Shown: positions 14,285-23,963, numbered from the stretch's first letter. The stretch: 37,491 nucleotides of DNA from Paracoccaceae bacterium (GCA_029938175.1 JAPYON010000012.1:1-37491); one strand, 5' to 3'. The notes: generated by a model from the sequence alone, not told the origin. Numbers and translations are program-made.

Positions 14285-16864
14285 ATGGTTATTCGTCTAA
14301 ACGCCGACAGTGAAATCGCCGCCAGTACTTTTGGTGCGCGGGCGGCAAGGCTGGCTGCAATGGCGAAGCTCGGCTTGCCGGTTCCTGATGCAGTCTTGTT
14401 GTCGAAAACTACGGTTCAAGCGATCGCGCAACGGGGGGATATTCCCACCTTGCCTGATGATCTGCTTCATGGTGGCCTGCTGTCGGTTCGTTCGAGTCCC
14501 GAGAACCTCGATTGGGGTGGCCCCACGGCAATTCTGAACATTGGTGTTAATGACGCGTTCGTTGAAAACAGCGGTTCCGTCGGGTTTCGCGGGGCGGTCG
14601 GTCTGTATCGCCGGTTTATCCAGCGGTATGCGACCAGCGTTGAACACCTCGACCCAGAGGATTTCGAGAACCTCTATTACGGGCAGCTAAAAAAGACCGG
14701 TGTTGATCGTGTTGACGGCTTGTCCGATCAGGAGATGGTCGAGATGTTGGAAAATTTCAAAGCTCTGTTCGAGGCCGAGGTTGGGACGTCCTTTCCGGAA
14801 GATCCGGTGGAACAGTTGAACGGGGTGTTGCAATCAGTTGCCAAGGCATGGAATGCGCCAACCGCAAAAATACTGCGGCTGGCCAAGGGCGCGCCTGAAG
14901 ATGCGGGATTGGCCATTGTTGTGCAGCGCATGGCGTTGGGTCTTGGCCCCGACAGTGGTGCTGGGGTTGTGCAAATGGTCGACAGCAACACTGGTCGTGC
15001 GCGGCTGCGGGGGCGGTATTTGCCACAAGCGCAGGGGCTTGATGCGATGATGGGTGCGCGTGCTCCGACGATGATAACAACCGAGGAGCAAGCAGAAGCG
15101 GGGCTGGAAGCACCCTCGCTTGAACAAATGTTACCAGATGTAATCGAGCGGCTGGTGGATATTGGCAAGGTCGCAGCGATGGGCGTAGGTGACGCGTTCC
15201 GGTTTGAATTCACCGTTCAAAATGGCGAGGTATTTGTGCTGGACGCAATGCCTGCAAATCGCACGGCCCGTGCATCATTACGGATTGCGGTGGATCTGGC
15301 TGAACAGGGCGCGATCACTCGAAACGAGGCGTTGTTACGGATCGAACCGCGTAATCTGGTGGAACATCTGCACACGCAAATTGACCCCACCGCAACGCCA
15401 GATGTGTTTGGTACAGGCTTGCGTGCCAGCCCAGGTGCTGCGACCGGCAAGATTGTTTTTTCGCCCGAGGCGGCGATGGTTTCCGAATCGCAAGAGGACC
15501 CCTGTATTCTGGTGCGAGTGGAAACCAGCCCAGAGGATATTCGCGGCATGCACTCGGCCAAGGGAGTGTTGACCGTTCGCGGCGGTATGACCAGCCACGC
15601 GGCCGTGATAGCTCGCGGGCTTGGGTTGCCCTGCGTAGTCGGGGCCGGCGATTTGAAACTGGATTTGGCCAATCAAACCATAACTACGCTGGACGGTCGG
15701 GTGTTTCGGGTGGGCGATGTGATCACTGTTGACGGAACCAACGGGCAGGCGATGGTCGGTGCACCGAAAATGATATTGCCGGAGCTGGGTGTGGCGTTTC
15801 TGACAATTATGGAATGGGCCGACAAGGCACGTACGATCGGTGTGCGGGCGAATGCGGACACCCCTTCCGATGCGCGGGTGGCACGGGATTTTAAGGTGGA
15901 CGGCATAGGCCTTTGCCGAACCGAGCATATGTTTTTTGAGGAGGACCGCATCACCGTTATGCGCGAAATGATTCTTGCCAACACCGAAGTTGAGCGTCGA
16001 GAAGCCTTGGATCGTTTGCTACCCATGCAGCGCAGTGACTTTATCGAACTTTTCGAGATTATGCGCGGTCTGCCTGTGACGATCCGGTTGCTGGACCCTC
16101 CATTGCATGAATTTCTACCCCACTCGCACGACGAAATGCTGGATTTGGCACAAGCGATGGACATGCCGGTCAGCAAAGTCATCGCCCGCGCTGACGGCTT
16201 GAAAGAGTTCAATCCTATGCTGGGTAAACGCGGCGTGCGTCTTGGCGTGACCATGCCGGAGATCTACGAAATGCAGGCCCGTGCAATTTTTGAGGCGGCG
16301 GTTGAGGTTAGTCAGTCTTCAGGCGAAGAAGTCGTTCCCGAGGTGATGATCCCCCTGGTTTCCGCAAATCGCGAGGTAGAGTTGGTAAAGAACAGCGTAG
16401 ATCGTATCGCGGCCGATGTGCGCCTTGAAACAGGACACGCATTGAAATTCAAGTTAGGCGTGATGGTCGAGACGCCACGTGCGGCCTTACGGGCCGGAGA
16501 TTTGGCCGAAAACAGTGCGTTCTTAAGTTTTGGAACTAACGATTTGACCCAGATGACTTATGGCCTGTCACGCGACGATGCAGGGCGGTTCATGCGTGAT
16601 TATATCAATCTGGACGTTTATCACGAAGACCCGTTCCATACGCTGGATCTTGAGGGGGTGGGCGAGTTGCTTTTGATGGCGGCAAATCGCGGGCGTGAAC
16701 GTAACAACGATCTGGTTTTGGGTTTGTGTGGAGAGCACGGTGGTGATCCCGCCTCGGTCCGGTTCTGCAAGGTCGCAGGCTTTGATTACGTGTCGTGTTC
16801 GCCGTTTCGTGTCCCAATCGCGCGACTTGCAGCGGCGCAGGCCAGTATTCTGACCGACGAATAG
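14285..16864 (+). CDS. Pyruvate phosphate dikinase-like protein with a degenerate ATP-grasp half
   Basis: The 859-residue protein has the three-domain order of pyruvate phosphate dikinase. The phosphohistidine domain is intact (H438 in RGGMTSHAAVIARGLG). So is the C-terminal PEP/pyruvate barrel: GLCRTEHMFFE, TIRLLDPPLHEFLP, FGTNDLTQMTYGLSRDDA, and Cys at about 815 in LCGEHGGDP. The ATP-grasp half (about 1-350) differs. SVRS is kept at 67-70, but the usual GARxSMPGMMDT becomes SPENLDWGGPTA, QGED becomes QGLD (250-253), and the LQTRxGKRT element becomes LDAMPANRT (319-327). Several nucleotide-contacting residues known from Clostridium PPDK therefore appear missing. The gene follows glyS by 67 bases with a CAGGAG ribosome site. 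It may be a divergent dikinase or a phosphotransfer protein not driven by ATP. Confidence 0.82.
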   Translation: MVIRLNADSEIAASTFGARAARLAAMAKLGLPVPDAVLLSKTTVQAIAQRGDIPTLPDDLLHGGLLSVRSSPENLDWGGPTAILNIGVNDAFVENSGSVGFRGAVGLYRRFIQRYATSVEHLDPEDFENLYYGQLKKTGVDRVDGLSDQEMVEMLENFKALFEAEVGTSFPEDPVEQLNGVLQSVAKAWNAPTAKILRLAKGAPEDAGLAIVVQRMALGLGPDSGAGVVQMVDSNTGRARLRGRYLPQAQGLDAMMGARAPTMITTEEQAEAGLEAPSLEQMLPDVIERLVDIGKVAAMGVGDAFRFEFTVQNGEVFVLDAMPANRTARASLRIAVDLAEQGAITRNEALLRIEPRNLVEHLHTQIDPTATPDVFGTGLRASPGAATGKIVFSPEAAMVSESQEDPCILVRVETSPEDIRGMHSAKGVLTVRGGMTSHAAVIARGLGLPCVVGAGDLKLDLANQTITTLDGRVFRVGDVITVDGTNGQAMVGAPKMILPELGVAFLTIMEWADKARTIGVRANADTPSDARVARDFKVDGIGLCRTEHMFFEEDRITVMREMILANTEVERREALDRLLPMQRSDFIELFEIMRGLPVTIRLLDPPLHEFLPHSHDEMLDLAQAMDMPVSKVIARADGLKEFNPMLGKRGVRLGVTMPEIYEMQARAIFEAAVEVSQSSGEEVVPEVMIPLVSANREVELVKNSVDRIAADVRLETGHALKFKLGVMVETPRAALRAGDLAENSAFLSFGTNDLTQMTYGLSRDDAGRFMRDYINLDVYHEDPFHTLDLEGVGELLLMAANRGRERNNDLVLGLCGEHGGDPASVRFCKVAGFDYVSCSPFRVPIARLAAAQASILTDE

Positions 16865-16966
16865 AATCGTTTTGTAGGGAACCGTACTAAATCGCCAGAT
16901 TTTTCCGAAATTCACGTCTTACGAGAAATGGCCTTACTGACCACTATCTACGCGATATTGCACCGT

Positions 16967-16986
16967 GTCCCCAATAAAAAAGGGAC
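16967..16986 (+). terminator. Weak hairpin in the 290-base gap after the PPDK-like gene
   Basis: GTCCC (16967-16971) and GGGAC (16982-16986) form a short stem followed by TTTCGCTT. It is a weak candidate terminator for the PPDK-like gene. Apart from this and the direct repeats at 17070-17099, I see no gene, RNA or strong promoter in 16865-17154. Confidence 0.3.
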
Positions 16987-17069
16987 TTTCGCTTGTAATT
17001 GCAATCTATGGCCCCATGTTACGGTGCGACCTGCTTGCAGAAGTCTGAAAAATCTGGACTCGTGACGGA

Positions 17070-17099
17070 TTCTGACTATGTATCAGTTTCTGACAATGT
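17070..17099 (+). repeat. Tandem-spaced direct repeats TTCTGACwATGT upstream of sleB
   Basis: TTCTGACTATGT (17070-17081) and TTCTGACAATGT (17088-17099) match at 11 of 12 positions with an 18-base period, about 56 bases before the hydrolase start. The spacing is just under two helical turns, as expected for a regulator binding as a tandem dimer. The first copy also carries GATTC, a CcrM (GANTC) methylation site. Confidence 0.4.
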
Positions 17100-17154
17100 G
17101 ATGGGGTTAAGAATTTTAGCTACTGTTCGGGTGGATTGAGACGCGAGGTGACCG

Positions 17155-18003
17155 ATGACCAGAGTAACGAGTGCGCGATTGACGCGCGGTGCAAACCGCG
17201 TGGTTGTTGGGGCTGCGTCTGCAGTTGTAGGAATACTCGTTGCGTTTGGCGTTGCAAGTGCTGAGCTGCCTGATGCTGAATACTCGGTCGATCCGAACCA
17301 GCAGGTCCTCGATCAGATTAGAAACATGATGATGCAAGAAAACGCGACGCTGACTGCGCTGGGTGCTGACCGTCTGGCGGAACTTAGCGGTCTTCGTGTC
17401 GTTCGGCCGGTTGCGCCTGATACGCGAATGAGCTCATTCTCGATATTTGGGTCAAGTGTCGGGGCTGGATCGGAAGAGGATAAGCAATCCAGCGAAATGG
17501 CAAGCGCCGCGCAAAGCGGAACACTATCGGTTGATCTTGGCGCACATGTTGCCGCTGGTTTTACCACCGAAGTGTTGGATTCTATGTCTTCTGCCTCGGG
17601 CGACCTCAGCTGGCAATGCCTGACTGAAGCTCTTTATTTCGAAGCGCGCAGCGAGACGCTGGAGGGCCAGTTTGCCGTTGGCGAAGTTATTCTGAACCGT
17701 GTTGATTCATCCCGTTTCCCGAATTCTGTTTGCGGCGTGATTACGCAGGGCGCTCATAGGCTGAACGCTTGCCAGTTTTCGTATAATTGCGACGGCAAAG
17801 CCGAGTATTTTGCCGAGGCTAAGGCCTATGCCCGGTCAGGTAAACTGGCCAAGATGTTGATTGATGGTCGGGCGCGTGTGCTGACGGCTGGCGCAACATA
17901 TTACCATGCAAGCTCGGTCAGTCCCAGTTGGGCGCGCAGCTTTACGCAAACAGTGCAGATCGGGCGGCATATATTTTACAGTGCTGAAAAAGCTACGAAT
18001 TAG
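17155..18003 (+). CDS. SleB-type cell wall hydrolase
   Basis: The 282-residue protein has an N-terminal hydrophobic segment (about 16-36, VVVGAASAVVGILVAFGVAS) that reads as a signal peptide or anchor, a low-complexity linker, and a C-terminal Hydrolase_2 (SleB/CwlJ) domain from about 155. The domain shows LTEALYFEARSETLEGQFAVG, with the catalytic-type glutamates, then GEVILNRVDSSRFPNSVCGV, NACQFSYNCDG and TAGATYYHASSVSPSW. It should cleave peptidoglycan in the periplasm. The ATG follows a GAGGTG ribosome site. The downstream neighbour is convergent and broken. Confidence 0.9.
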   Translation: MTRVTSARLTRGANRVVVGAASAVVGILVAFGVASAELPDAEYSVDPNQQVLDQIRNMMMQENATLTALGADRLAELSGLRVVRPVAPDTRMSSFSIFGSSVGAGSEEDKQSSEMASAAQSGTLSVDLGAHVAAGFTTEVLDSMSSASGDLSWQCLTEALYFEARSETLEGQFAVGEVILNRVDSSRFPNSVCGVITQGAHRLNACQFSYNCDGKAEYFAEAKAYARSGKLAKMLIDGRARVLTAGATYYHASSVSPSWARSFTQTVQIGRHIFYSAEKATN

Positions 18004-18005
18004 TT

Positions 18006-18637
18006 CTACCCTGCGAAATTATGGCTAGCGCAGATGTATCTGCATGTCGTGTCATCCTGTACGAAACCGGATGAAGTCTCCATCCGTGTAAATTGCCAGT
18101 TTAACATGTTCTTCCTGTGCTGTGCAGACGCCAGCCAACTTTGCACAAACTCGTGTGCCAACGAGCCGTAGCTGTGTTGCGGCACGGCTGTTCCGGAATT
18201 CGCGTAAGTGAATTTATATTTTCCGCGTGTAACCGTTAAAATTTTTTTGTCACCCAGAACAAACAGGAAGTTTTGCCCGATATTTTTGCCGGCTGTGCGC
18301 ATCGTGACATTTGAGCCATGCATCCGCTCGTTCAAATTGCGATAGCCTTGCACGTTCGAATTATGCGTCAGGATTCGGGCGCCGGCCATGTAATTGCTGT
18401 GGACCGCGGCAGCTTTCATAAGTCTGGTGTCTGCGAAAAAGAGGTAATACCGCGTTTGCACCGCTCTATATTCGTATAATATCGGACAGAGGTGCTGAAA
18501 TTCGCCAGATCAGGGTTGGATGCGTTAATTGCCTGCTGGGCCTTTGCGGGTAATTACCCTTCACAGGATGCAAAGGCCGCGCCGGCGAGGAATAGTGCGG
18601 AAATAGTAAGCAGTAATCGCAGCGTATGTCTAATCAG
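18006..18637 (-). pseudogene. CAP-domain (SCP/PR1-like) secreted protein, broken
   Basis: On the minus strand, reading from about 18637, a signal-peptide-like start (LIRHTLRLLLTISALFLAGA) lacks an ATG. It hits an in-frame TAA at 18554-18556, then continues in the same frame with QQAINASNPDLANFSTSVRY and NIERCKRG. Near 18436-18441 (a run of five A on the plus strand) the homology moves to another frame. That frame reads ADTRLMKAAAVHSNYMAGAR, ILTHNS, AGKNIGQNF, AHEFVQSWLASAQHRKNML and stops at 18006. These are the helices and the HSxxM / SxxHRxN features of CAP domains. At least two lesions, and probably the loss of its start, make it a pseudogene. The gap to folB (18638-18862) holds only a promoter candidate. 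Confidence 0.75.
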
Positions 18638-18806
18638 GCATCCTTCAGATTTAGGGGGAATCGAGGCACTGGTTACCGGGTTTCTGCTTCGGATTGAACG
18701 TTTCAGATATTGCCACATAGCGGGTCAACGGGCAACGGTGGACGGGTCGGGTGATGAATTCTGCTGATTTCGCCGTGCACGCACCAAAATGCGCCGGTGC
18801 TTGCTC

Positions 18807-18835
18807 TTGTCACCAAACATCGAAAACCCTATCAC
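18807..18835 (+). promoter_or_regulatory. Candidate sigma-70 promoter of folB-folP-glmM
   Basis: TTGTCA (18807-18812) and TATCAC (18830-18835) are separated by 17 bases and lie 28 bases before the folB ATG. This is a prediction from consensus only. Confidence 0.35.
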
Positions 18836-18862
18836 GTATGCAAAAAGCGAAGGGGTTTGCTT

Positions 18863-19810
18863 ATGGATGAAATATCGATTGCGTTTGATCTGCCACATGT
18901 GCGGGCGGCTGCAACGGGCGGAGCGGACCCGCTCGACCGAATTTCCGTACGCGACTACCTGCGCGAGGCCGAAATCGGTGCATTCCAGGCTGAGCGGGGT
19001 GTAACGCAGCGGATCAGGTTCAATGTAGTCCTCGAAGTTGCTCGGACCTCGGCGGCGCAGAGCGATGATGTCGACAAAGTGATTTCCTACGACACCATCG
19101 TTGAAGCGATAGAACTACAGCTTTCGACCGAACGTATTAACCTTTTGGAAACCCTTGCCGAACGCATAGCCGAGCGGTGTCTGGAAGACCGCCGCGTGAT
19201 GCGGGCATTTGTGCGGATCGAAAAGCTGGATCGTATTCCAGGGACTCTGGGGATCGAGATTGTTCGGGCGCAGACGGGGGATGGCTCGCAACAGGTCCGT
19301 CCGGTAGAGGCAGTGGAGACGGTGGACGAGACTCCGCATCCGTTGGTCGTTTACCTGTCGAATGAAGTTCTGCACGGTCCGAATTTGCCCACATGGCTGG
19401 ATGTAATTGCTGGGCACGAAACGCCAGCGGTCATCTGTGTTGAGAAAACCGTCGAGGTTTCCGCGCATGCTCGGCACCCTATGGCGAACCGGCGGATTGG
19501 TCTGCTGGCGATTGAGCAGAACGCTTGGGTTCTGGCGGGCATGGATAAACGCTGTGTGGTCGTTGACAGCCGAACCGAAATGGATTGGGCAATGAAGCAC
19601 GGTCAGCTTTCGGTGTGGACTCCCTCGAAAATTGTGCTGGATTCGGTCGAGCAACCGGAAGCCGACGCCGAAACGCCCGAAGCCCTGGCAATGTGGTTTG
19701 CGGAGCAGTTCGCCGCCTCGAAGCTGGTGATTGTTGCGGGTCGCGAAAAATTGCAAAGCGCCGGGTTGGAGATTTCTGTTCTGAAGGCCAACGCACCGGA
19801 AATCACCTGA
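18863..19810 (+). CDS. folB: Dihydroneopterin aldolase with an extra C-terminal domain
   Basis: Residues 25-137 are a FolB domain that converts dihydroneopterin to 6-hydroxymethyl-dihydropterin. The catalytic glutamate lies in GAFQAERGVTQ (E44), SDDVDKVISYDTI and INLLETLAERIAERCL follow, and the catalytic lysine is K121 in RIEKLDRIPG. The protein is 315 residues, more than twice a normal FolB. The extra part (about 158-310) resembles an amino-acid-kinase domain in pattern: VVYLSNEVLHGPNLPTWLDV, RRIGLLAIEQNAWVLAG and LSVWTPSKIVLD, then EALAMWFAEQFAASKLVIV. The glycine-rich nucleotide loops of that fold are not conserved. The ATG at 18863 has a GAAGGGG ribosome site. Its TGA overlaps the folP ATG by one base. 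Confidence 0.85.
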   Translation: MDEISIAFDLPHVRAAATGGADPLDRISVRDYLREAEIGAFQAERGVTQRIRFNVVLEVARTSAAQSDDVDKVISYDTIVEAIELQLSTERINLLETLAERIAERCLEDRRVMRAFVRIEKLDRIPGTLGIEIVRAQTGDGSQQVRPVEAVETVDETPHPLVVYLSNEVLHGPNLPTWLDVIAGHETPAVICVEKTVEVSAHARHPMANRRIGLLAIEQNAWVLAGMDKRCVVVDSRTEMDWAMKHGQLSVWTPSKIVLDSVEQPEADAETPEALAMWFAEQFAASKLVIVAGREKLQSAGLEISVLKANAPEIT

Positions 19811-20817
19811 TGGCAGTGGATTACTATCGCCCGATGGTACAGCACGGCGCAACACAGCCGGATGGGGCCGTGCCTTTGCTTGGCGGTTCAATGTGGTTTG
19901 TGCATGCCGAAAAGCTGACGCGGAGCGATACTTCGCGGGTCGTGGACGCGGTGGAAATACCTTCTGATATATTACAAAACTTGACCGCTGCTCGAGCACC
20001 GTTCTGTGGTTTGGATATGTCCAAGCCAAGCATCATGGGTATTTTGAACGCAACTCCCGACAGCTTTTCGGACGGCGGGGTGCATCACGCAATCGACGAT
20101 GCGGTTCGGGGCGCGAAGGCGATGATCGCGGCGGGGGCGGATATTGTTGATATCGGCGGAGAATCCACGCGTCCCGGTGCAGGTTTTGTCGAGATTGAGG
20201 ACGAGGTCCGACGGACCGCTCCGGTAATTATGGCCCTATGCGATGCGGGAGTCGATACGCCAATTTCGATTGATACGCGCAAGGCCAAGGTCGCGCAGGC
20301 GGCGCTGGATGCAGGCGCGCAGCTTTTTAACGATGTGACCGCGCTGACGTTTGACCCTGACAGTCTGGAGACGGCCGCAAGTGCGGGGGCAGGTGTTTGC
20401 ATCATGCATGCATCTGGCGACCCGAAAACCATGCAGGATAACCCGGAATACGATAACGTGCTGCTGGACGTTTATGACTATCTTGAAGCGCGGATCGAGG
20501 CTTGCGAGGCGGCGGAAATCCCGCGTTCCAAAATCATGATCGACGTTGGCATCGGCTTTGGGAAAACCCATGGCCACAATCTGGAACTGCTGCGAGGGAT
20601 TTCACTATTCCACGGACTAGGCTGCCCAATTTTGATTGGCGTTTCGCGCAAACGGATTATCGGAACCATCGGAAATGCGCCGGATGTTGCTGATCGCGCG
20701 GCGGGTTCTATCGCGCTTGGGTTGGATGCGCTAAACCAAGGGGTGCAGATGCTTCGGGTTCATGATATTGCTGAAACGAAGCAGGCAGTTGCGCTTTGGT
20801 CGGCGCTAAAAGAATAA
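19810..20817 (+). CDS. folP: Dihydropteroate synthase
   Basis: FolP joins 6-hydroxymethyl-dihydropterin diphosphate to p-aminobenzoate and is the sulfonamide target. The 335-residue protein has an N-terminal extension of about 75 residues before the TIM barrel. The barrel starts at [16 protein letters not shown] and continues with [52 protein letters not shown] and GVSRKRII. The usual DPGIGFGK is DVGIGFGK here, a proline-to-valine change in a conserved loop. I chose the ATG at 19810 because it is coupled to the folB stop (TGATG). The longer open frame upstream runs antisense-free through folB and is not credible. Confidence 0.94.
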   Translation: MAVDYYRPMVQHGATQPDGAVPLLGGSMWFVHAEKLTRSDTSRVVDAVEIPSDILQNLTAARAPFCGLDMSKPSIMGILNATPDSFSDGGVHHAIDDAVRGAKAMIAAGADIVDIGGESTRPGAGFVEIEDEVRRTAPVIMALCDAGVDTPISIDTRKAKVAQAALDAGAQLFNDVTALTFDPDSLETAASAGAGVCIMHASGDPKTMQDNPEYDNVLLDVYDYLEARIEACEAAEIPRSKIMIDVGIGFGKTHGHNLELLRGISLFHGLGCPILIGVSRKRIIGTIGNAPDVADRAAGSIALGLDALNQGVQMLRVHDIAETKQAVALWSALKE

Positions 20818-20833
20818 AAAAATCGAGGCATCT

Positions 20834-22177
20834 ATGACACGCAAATATTTTGGCACTGACGGCATTCGCGGCGAGGCCAACACCTATCCGATGACGGCTG
20901 AGCTGGCGTTAAAGCTGGGCATTGCAGCGGGTCGGTATTTTCGCAAGTCTGCGGATAAGCCACGCGTCGTGATTGGCAAAGATACGCGGCGTTCGGGCTA
21001 TATGTTGGAAAATGCGCTTTCGGCTGGGTTCAACTCGGTTGGTATGGATGTGCTGCGCCTTGGCCCTGTTCCGACACCGGCGGTGGGGATGCTGACGCGT
21101 TCTATGCGGGCGGATCTTGGGGTGATGATCTCGGCCTCGCATAATTCTTACAAGGACAACGGCATCAAGTTCTTCGGACCTGACGGCTTTAAGCTGTCAG
21201 ACGAGGCAGAGATGGCGATTGAAGAAATTCTGGAAGTTGGCGGGCTTAAGCTGGCTGCGCCGGAAAATATTGGTCGGGCGATGCAGATTGATGATGCAGG
21301 TGGGCGGTATCTAGAATACGCCAAAACCACCATCCCGCGTCGGATAAAGCTGGACGGATTAAAAATCGTCGTCGATTGTGCGAATGGAGCGGCCTACAAG
21401 GTTGCGCCCGAGGTTCTATTTGAACTTGGAGCCGAGGTGATTGCGATCGGCGTGAAACCGGACGGATTTAATATCAATTTCGAGTGCGGCTCGACCCATA
21501 CAGAAATGGCTGCGGCGCGCGTGGTCTCCGAGGGTGCCAATATGGGCATCTGTCTGGACGGAGACGCGGATCGTGTGATGATTATCGACGAAAAGGGCCA
21601 TGTATCGGACGGCGACCAGATTATGGGCTTGATCGCGCAGACATGGGCGGCCTCGGGCAAGTTGACGGGGGGCACGCTGGTTTCCACCGTCATGTCAAAT
21701 CTGGGACTTGAGCGGTATATGGAATCGCTGGGGCTGAAGCTGTTGCGAACTGCCGTTGGCGACCGTTATGTGGTCGAGGCCATGCGGGCAGGCGGCTTCA
21801 ATCTGGGTGGCGAGCAATCCGGACATATCGTTATGTCCGATTATAGCACTACTGGCGACGGGTTGATCTCGGCATTGCAGTTTCTTGCGGCGATGGTGGA
21901 GACGGGCAAACCGGCTAGTGAATTGGCGAAGGTTTTTGAACCAGTTCCGCAGCTGTTGCAAAACGTGCGTTACAAAAATGGTGCCGACCCGTTGGGCGAG
22001 ACCTCGGTTCAGGCGGCGATTAGAGACGGTGAGAACCATCTGGCGGCCAACGGACGTTTGCTTATCCGTAAGTCTGGCACCGAACCACTGGTGCGTGTGA
22101 TGGGCGAGTGCGAGGACGAGGTGTTGCTGAAGGCTGTTGTTGACGGTATTTGTGCCGAGGTCGAGAAGTTCGCTTAA
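20834..22177 (+). CDS. glmM: Phosphoglucosamine mutase
   Basis: GlmM interconverts glucosamine-6-phosphate and glucosamine-1-phosphate on the way to UDP-GlcNAc for peptidoglycan and lipopolysaccharide. The 447-residue length is standard. The phosphoserine loop is [17 protein letters not shown], the metal loop is [11 protein letters not shown], the sugar-binding loop is [10 protein letters not shown] and the phosphate-binding loop is [14 protein letters not shown]. It ends the folB-folP-glmM operon, 16 bases after folP, and overlaps the stop of the convergent transporter gene by four bases. Confidence 0.97.
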   Translation: MTRKYFGTDGIRGEANTYPMTAELALKLGIAAGRYFRKSADKPRVVIGKDTRRSGYMLENALSAGFNSVGMDVLRLGPVPTPAVGMLTRSMRADLGVMISASHNSYKDNGIKFFGPDGFKLSDEAEMAIEEILEVGGLKLAAPENIGRAMQIDDAGGRYLEYAKTTIPRRIKLDGLKIVVDCANGAAYKVAPEVLFELGAEVIAIGVKPDGFNINFECGSTHTEMAAARVVSEGANMGICLDGDADRVMIIDEKGHVSDGDQIMGLIAQTWAASGKLTGGTLVSTVMSNLGLERYMESLGLKLLRTAVGDRYVVEAMRAGGFNLGGEQSGHIVMSDYSTTGDGLISALQFLAAMVETGKPASELAKVFEPVPQLLQNVRYKNGADPLGETSVQAAIRDGENHLAANGRLLIRKSGTEPLVRVMGECEDEVLLKAVVDGICAEVEKFA

Positions 22178-23055
22178 GCCCGTTTGACGCGGTCCCGCGA
22201 AATTAACAATCCGATCAGGATGATGGAGTATGCAGACACCGTGTGCCACGTTAACGGTTCGTCAAGGATGAAGAACCCGACGAATCCGGCCCACACAGGT
22301 ATCAAAAACCCAACCACAGACATAAAGACGGGCCCGCGGCGTTTAATTACAACGTAGCGGATGTTTTGGCCGATACCGCTTGGTAATATGCCAAGAACCA
22401 CCAGTGCTATTAAGGGAAACATTGGCGCCCCAAGCGCGGTTTCAAAGGCCGAGTATCCGAAGGGCAGCAGAAATACCGCGCCCGAAATCATGGTGCCCGC
22501 TGTGGCGCGGAGTGACGGTATAGATGGCATTACTTTGATAATGATTCCACCACTGGCATAGCCAACGGCGACCAGTATGCATGCCAGCTGGGCGAGGCTT
22601 TGGCCTGCGGTACCGATCTGGTTAATAGCAGCGGGGCCAGACAGCCAGGCCAAACCGGCGAAACCGATGGCAAAGCCGATCCATTTTCGGCGTGAAACAG
22701 GCTCGCGAAGAATAATGCGGGTGGCCAGCAGGATGAACAATGGCACGGACGAAATGAAGATAGAGGCTACGCTGCTGGGGATCGAAAGCTGTGCCCATGA
22801 TAGCAGCGTCACAGGGGCGGCTAGGCCGAAGATGCCTAGCAAAGACAACCATCGCCATTCCAGTATCGTGTTGGGAACGCCTTGACCAGAAATAATAGCC
22901 ACGCCTGTCACTACGATTGCAGCAAGGGCAGTACGCCCGAACGATGTCTCGACAGGTGAGAACCCCTCAAGGGCCATGGACGTCAACCCGAATGCGGACC
23001 CCCAAGCGATGACCAGAAACGCGACGAGGAAGTATGGTAGAAAATCGATATTCAC
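22174..23055 (-). CDS. DMT superfamily (EamA) transporter
   Basis: The 293-residue protein has about ten predicted membrane helices in two EamA repeats: the first opens with [20 protein letters not shown], the second with [20 protein letters not shown]. EamA carriers export small metabolites such as amino acids; the substrate cannot be predicted. The start is GTG at 23055, overlapping the stop of the upstream transporter gene (GTGA), so the two are translated together. The pair may work as a heterodimer or be a duplication; the sequences are clearly diverged. Confidence 0.9.
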   Translation of the reverse strand: MNIDFLPYFLVAFLVIAWGSAFGLTSMALEGFSPVETSFGRTALAAIVVTGVAIISGQGVPNTILEWRWLSLLGIFGLAAPVTLLSWAQLSIPSSVASIFISSVPLFILLATRIILREPVSRRKWIGFAIGFAGLAWLSGPAAINQIGTAGQSLAQLACILVAVGYASGGIIIKVMPSIPSLRATAGTMISGAVFLLPFGYSAFETALGAPMFPLIALVVLGILPSGIGQNIRYVVIKRRGPVFMSVVGFLIPVWAGFVGFFILDEPLTWHTVSAYSIILIGLLISRDRVKRA

Positions 23056-23963
23056 GGTTGCGACCTCCAGATTTTGTCTTGGCTGACTCCCAGGCCGACC
23101 AAGATAAGCCCAAGCGCCCAGACGAATTGGCCGGGCAGGGTCTCGTTCAGAACTACCATGCCAATGACAACGGCCCAGACGGGAACTTGGTAGTTCACAA
23201 GGCTAAGGAAGGGTGGCCCTGCCGCCTTGATGACGTAAACCAGAACCACGGTTGCCAAAGCTGTCGGGAAGAACCCTAGATACAGCAAACCAAGCAGGGC
23301 AGCTTGGTTTGGTGCATTTGGCACACCCTCGACAATCAGCGCGACGGGGATCAACATGGCAGCGGCCAATATCAATGCCGCCGAACTAAACGCCATTTGC
23401 GGGCCGTTTGGGGCAAGTCGTGTGATGATCGATCCGACGGCATAACAGCAACTGGCGATCACGCAGATGATGCGGGCGATGTTTGCGATGTCACTGCCGC
23501 CCGATTGCAGAATTTGGGCAGGACCGATAAGGACGATAACGCCGATGAATCCCACACCAAATCCAAGGGTTTTCTGGCGGCTAAGGCGTTCACCGGGAAT
23601 GAAGAAATGCGAGAGTGGCAACACCAGCAACGGCACAACGGCCATGGTGATGCCTGCGTATCCCGAGGACACATGGATTTGCGCCCAGCTTAACAGCGAA
23701 AACGGAATGGCGTTGGTGAAAATTGCCATGCCAAACGCGTGCCGCCAGATTTTCCGGCCAGTTGTGTCGCTGGTCGAAGGCAAGCCGTGCCCCATGAAAA
23801 AGCTGATACCCGTCAGAGTAACGGCGGCGATACCGACGCGAATTGCGGCGATGGTTATCGGGCCGAAACCTGTTAATGCTTTGGACACCGCCAGAAACGA
23901 CGAGCCCCAGATAAGGCCCAGCAGAAGCAACAGAATCCAATTAATGGCGGCCTGATTTCGCAT
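23052..23963 (-). CDS. DMT superfamily (EamA) transporter
   Basis: This 303-residue member of the same family has ten predicted helices, with the first repeat beginning ILLLLLGLIWGSSFLAVSKA and the second at about 160. The ATG at 23963 follows AAGGAAATACT. It is the first intact gene of a minus-strand unit whose upstream neighbour, ten bases away, is a decayed MocR regulator. MocR-EamA pairs are common in proteobacteria and suggest control by an amino acid or amine, but the regulator is not functional here. Confidence 0.9.
   Translation of the reverse strand: MRNQAAINWILLLLLGLIWGSSFLAVSKALTGFGPITIAAIRVGIAAVTLTGISFFMGHGLPSTSDTTGRKIWRHAFGMAIFTNAIPFSLLSWAQIHVSSGYAGITMAVVPLLVLPLSHFFIPGERLSRQKTLGFGVGFIGVIVLIGPAQILQSGGSDIANIARIICVIASCCYAVGSIITRLAPNGPQMAFSSAALILAAAMLIPVALIVEGVPNAPNQAALLGLLYLGFFPTALATVVLVYVIKAAGPPFLSLVNYQVPVWAVVIGMVVLNETLPGQFVWALGLILVGLGVSQDKIWRSQP

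Noticed and set aside
18492-18767. 91-codon plus-strand frame between sleB and folB
   Set aside because: It overlaps the signal-peptide part of the CAP remnant on the other strand and has no domain features.
18781-18800. GCACC/GGTGC hairpin before folB as a riboswitch or terminator
   Set aside because: The five-base stem is short, lacks a T run and lies upstream of the candidate promoter.
22174-23963. The two adjacent EamA genes as a recent tandem duplication
   Set aside because: They share only family-level features; the sequences are too diverged to be a recent duplicate.
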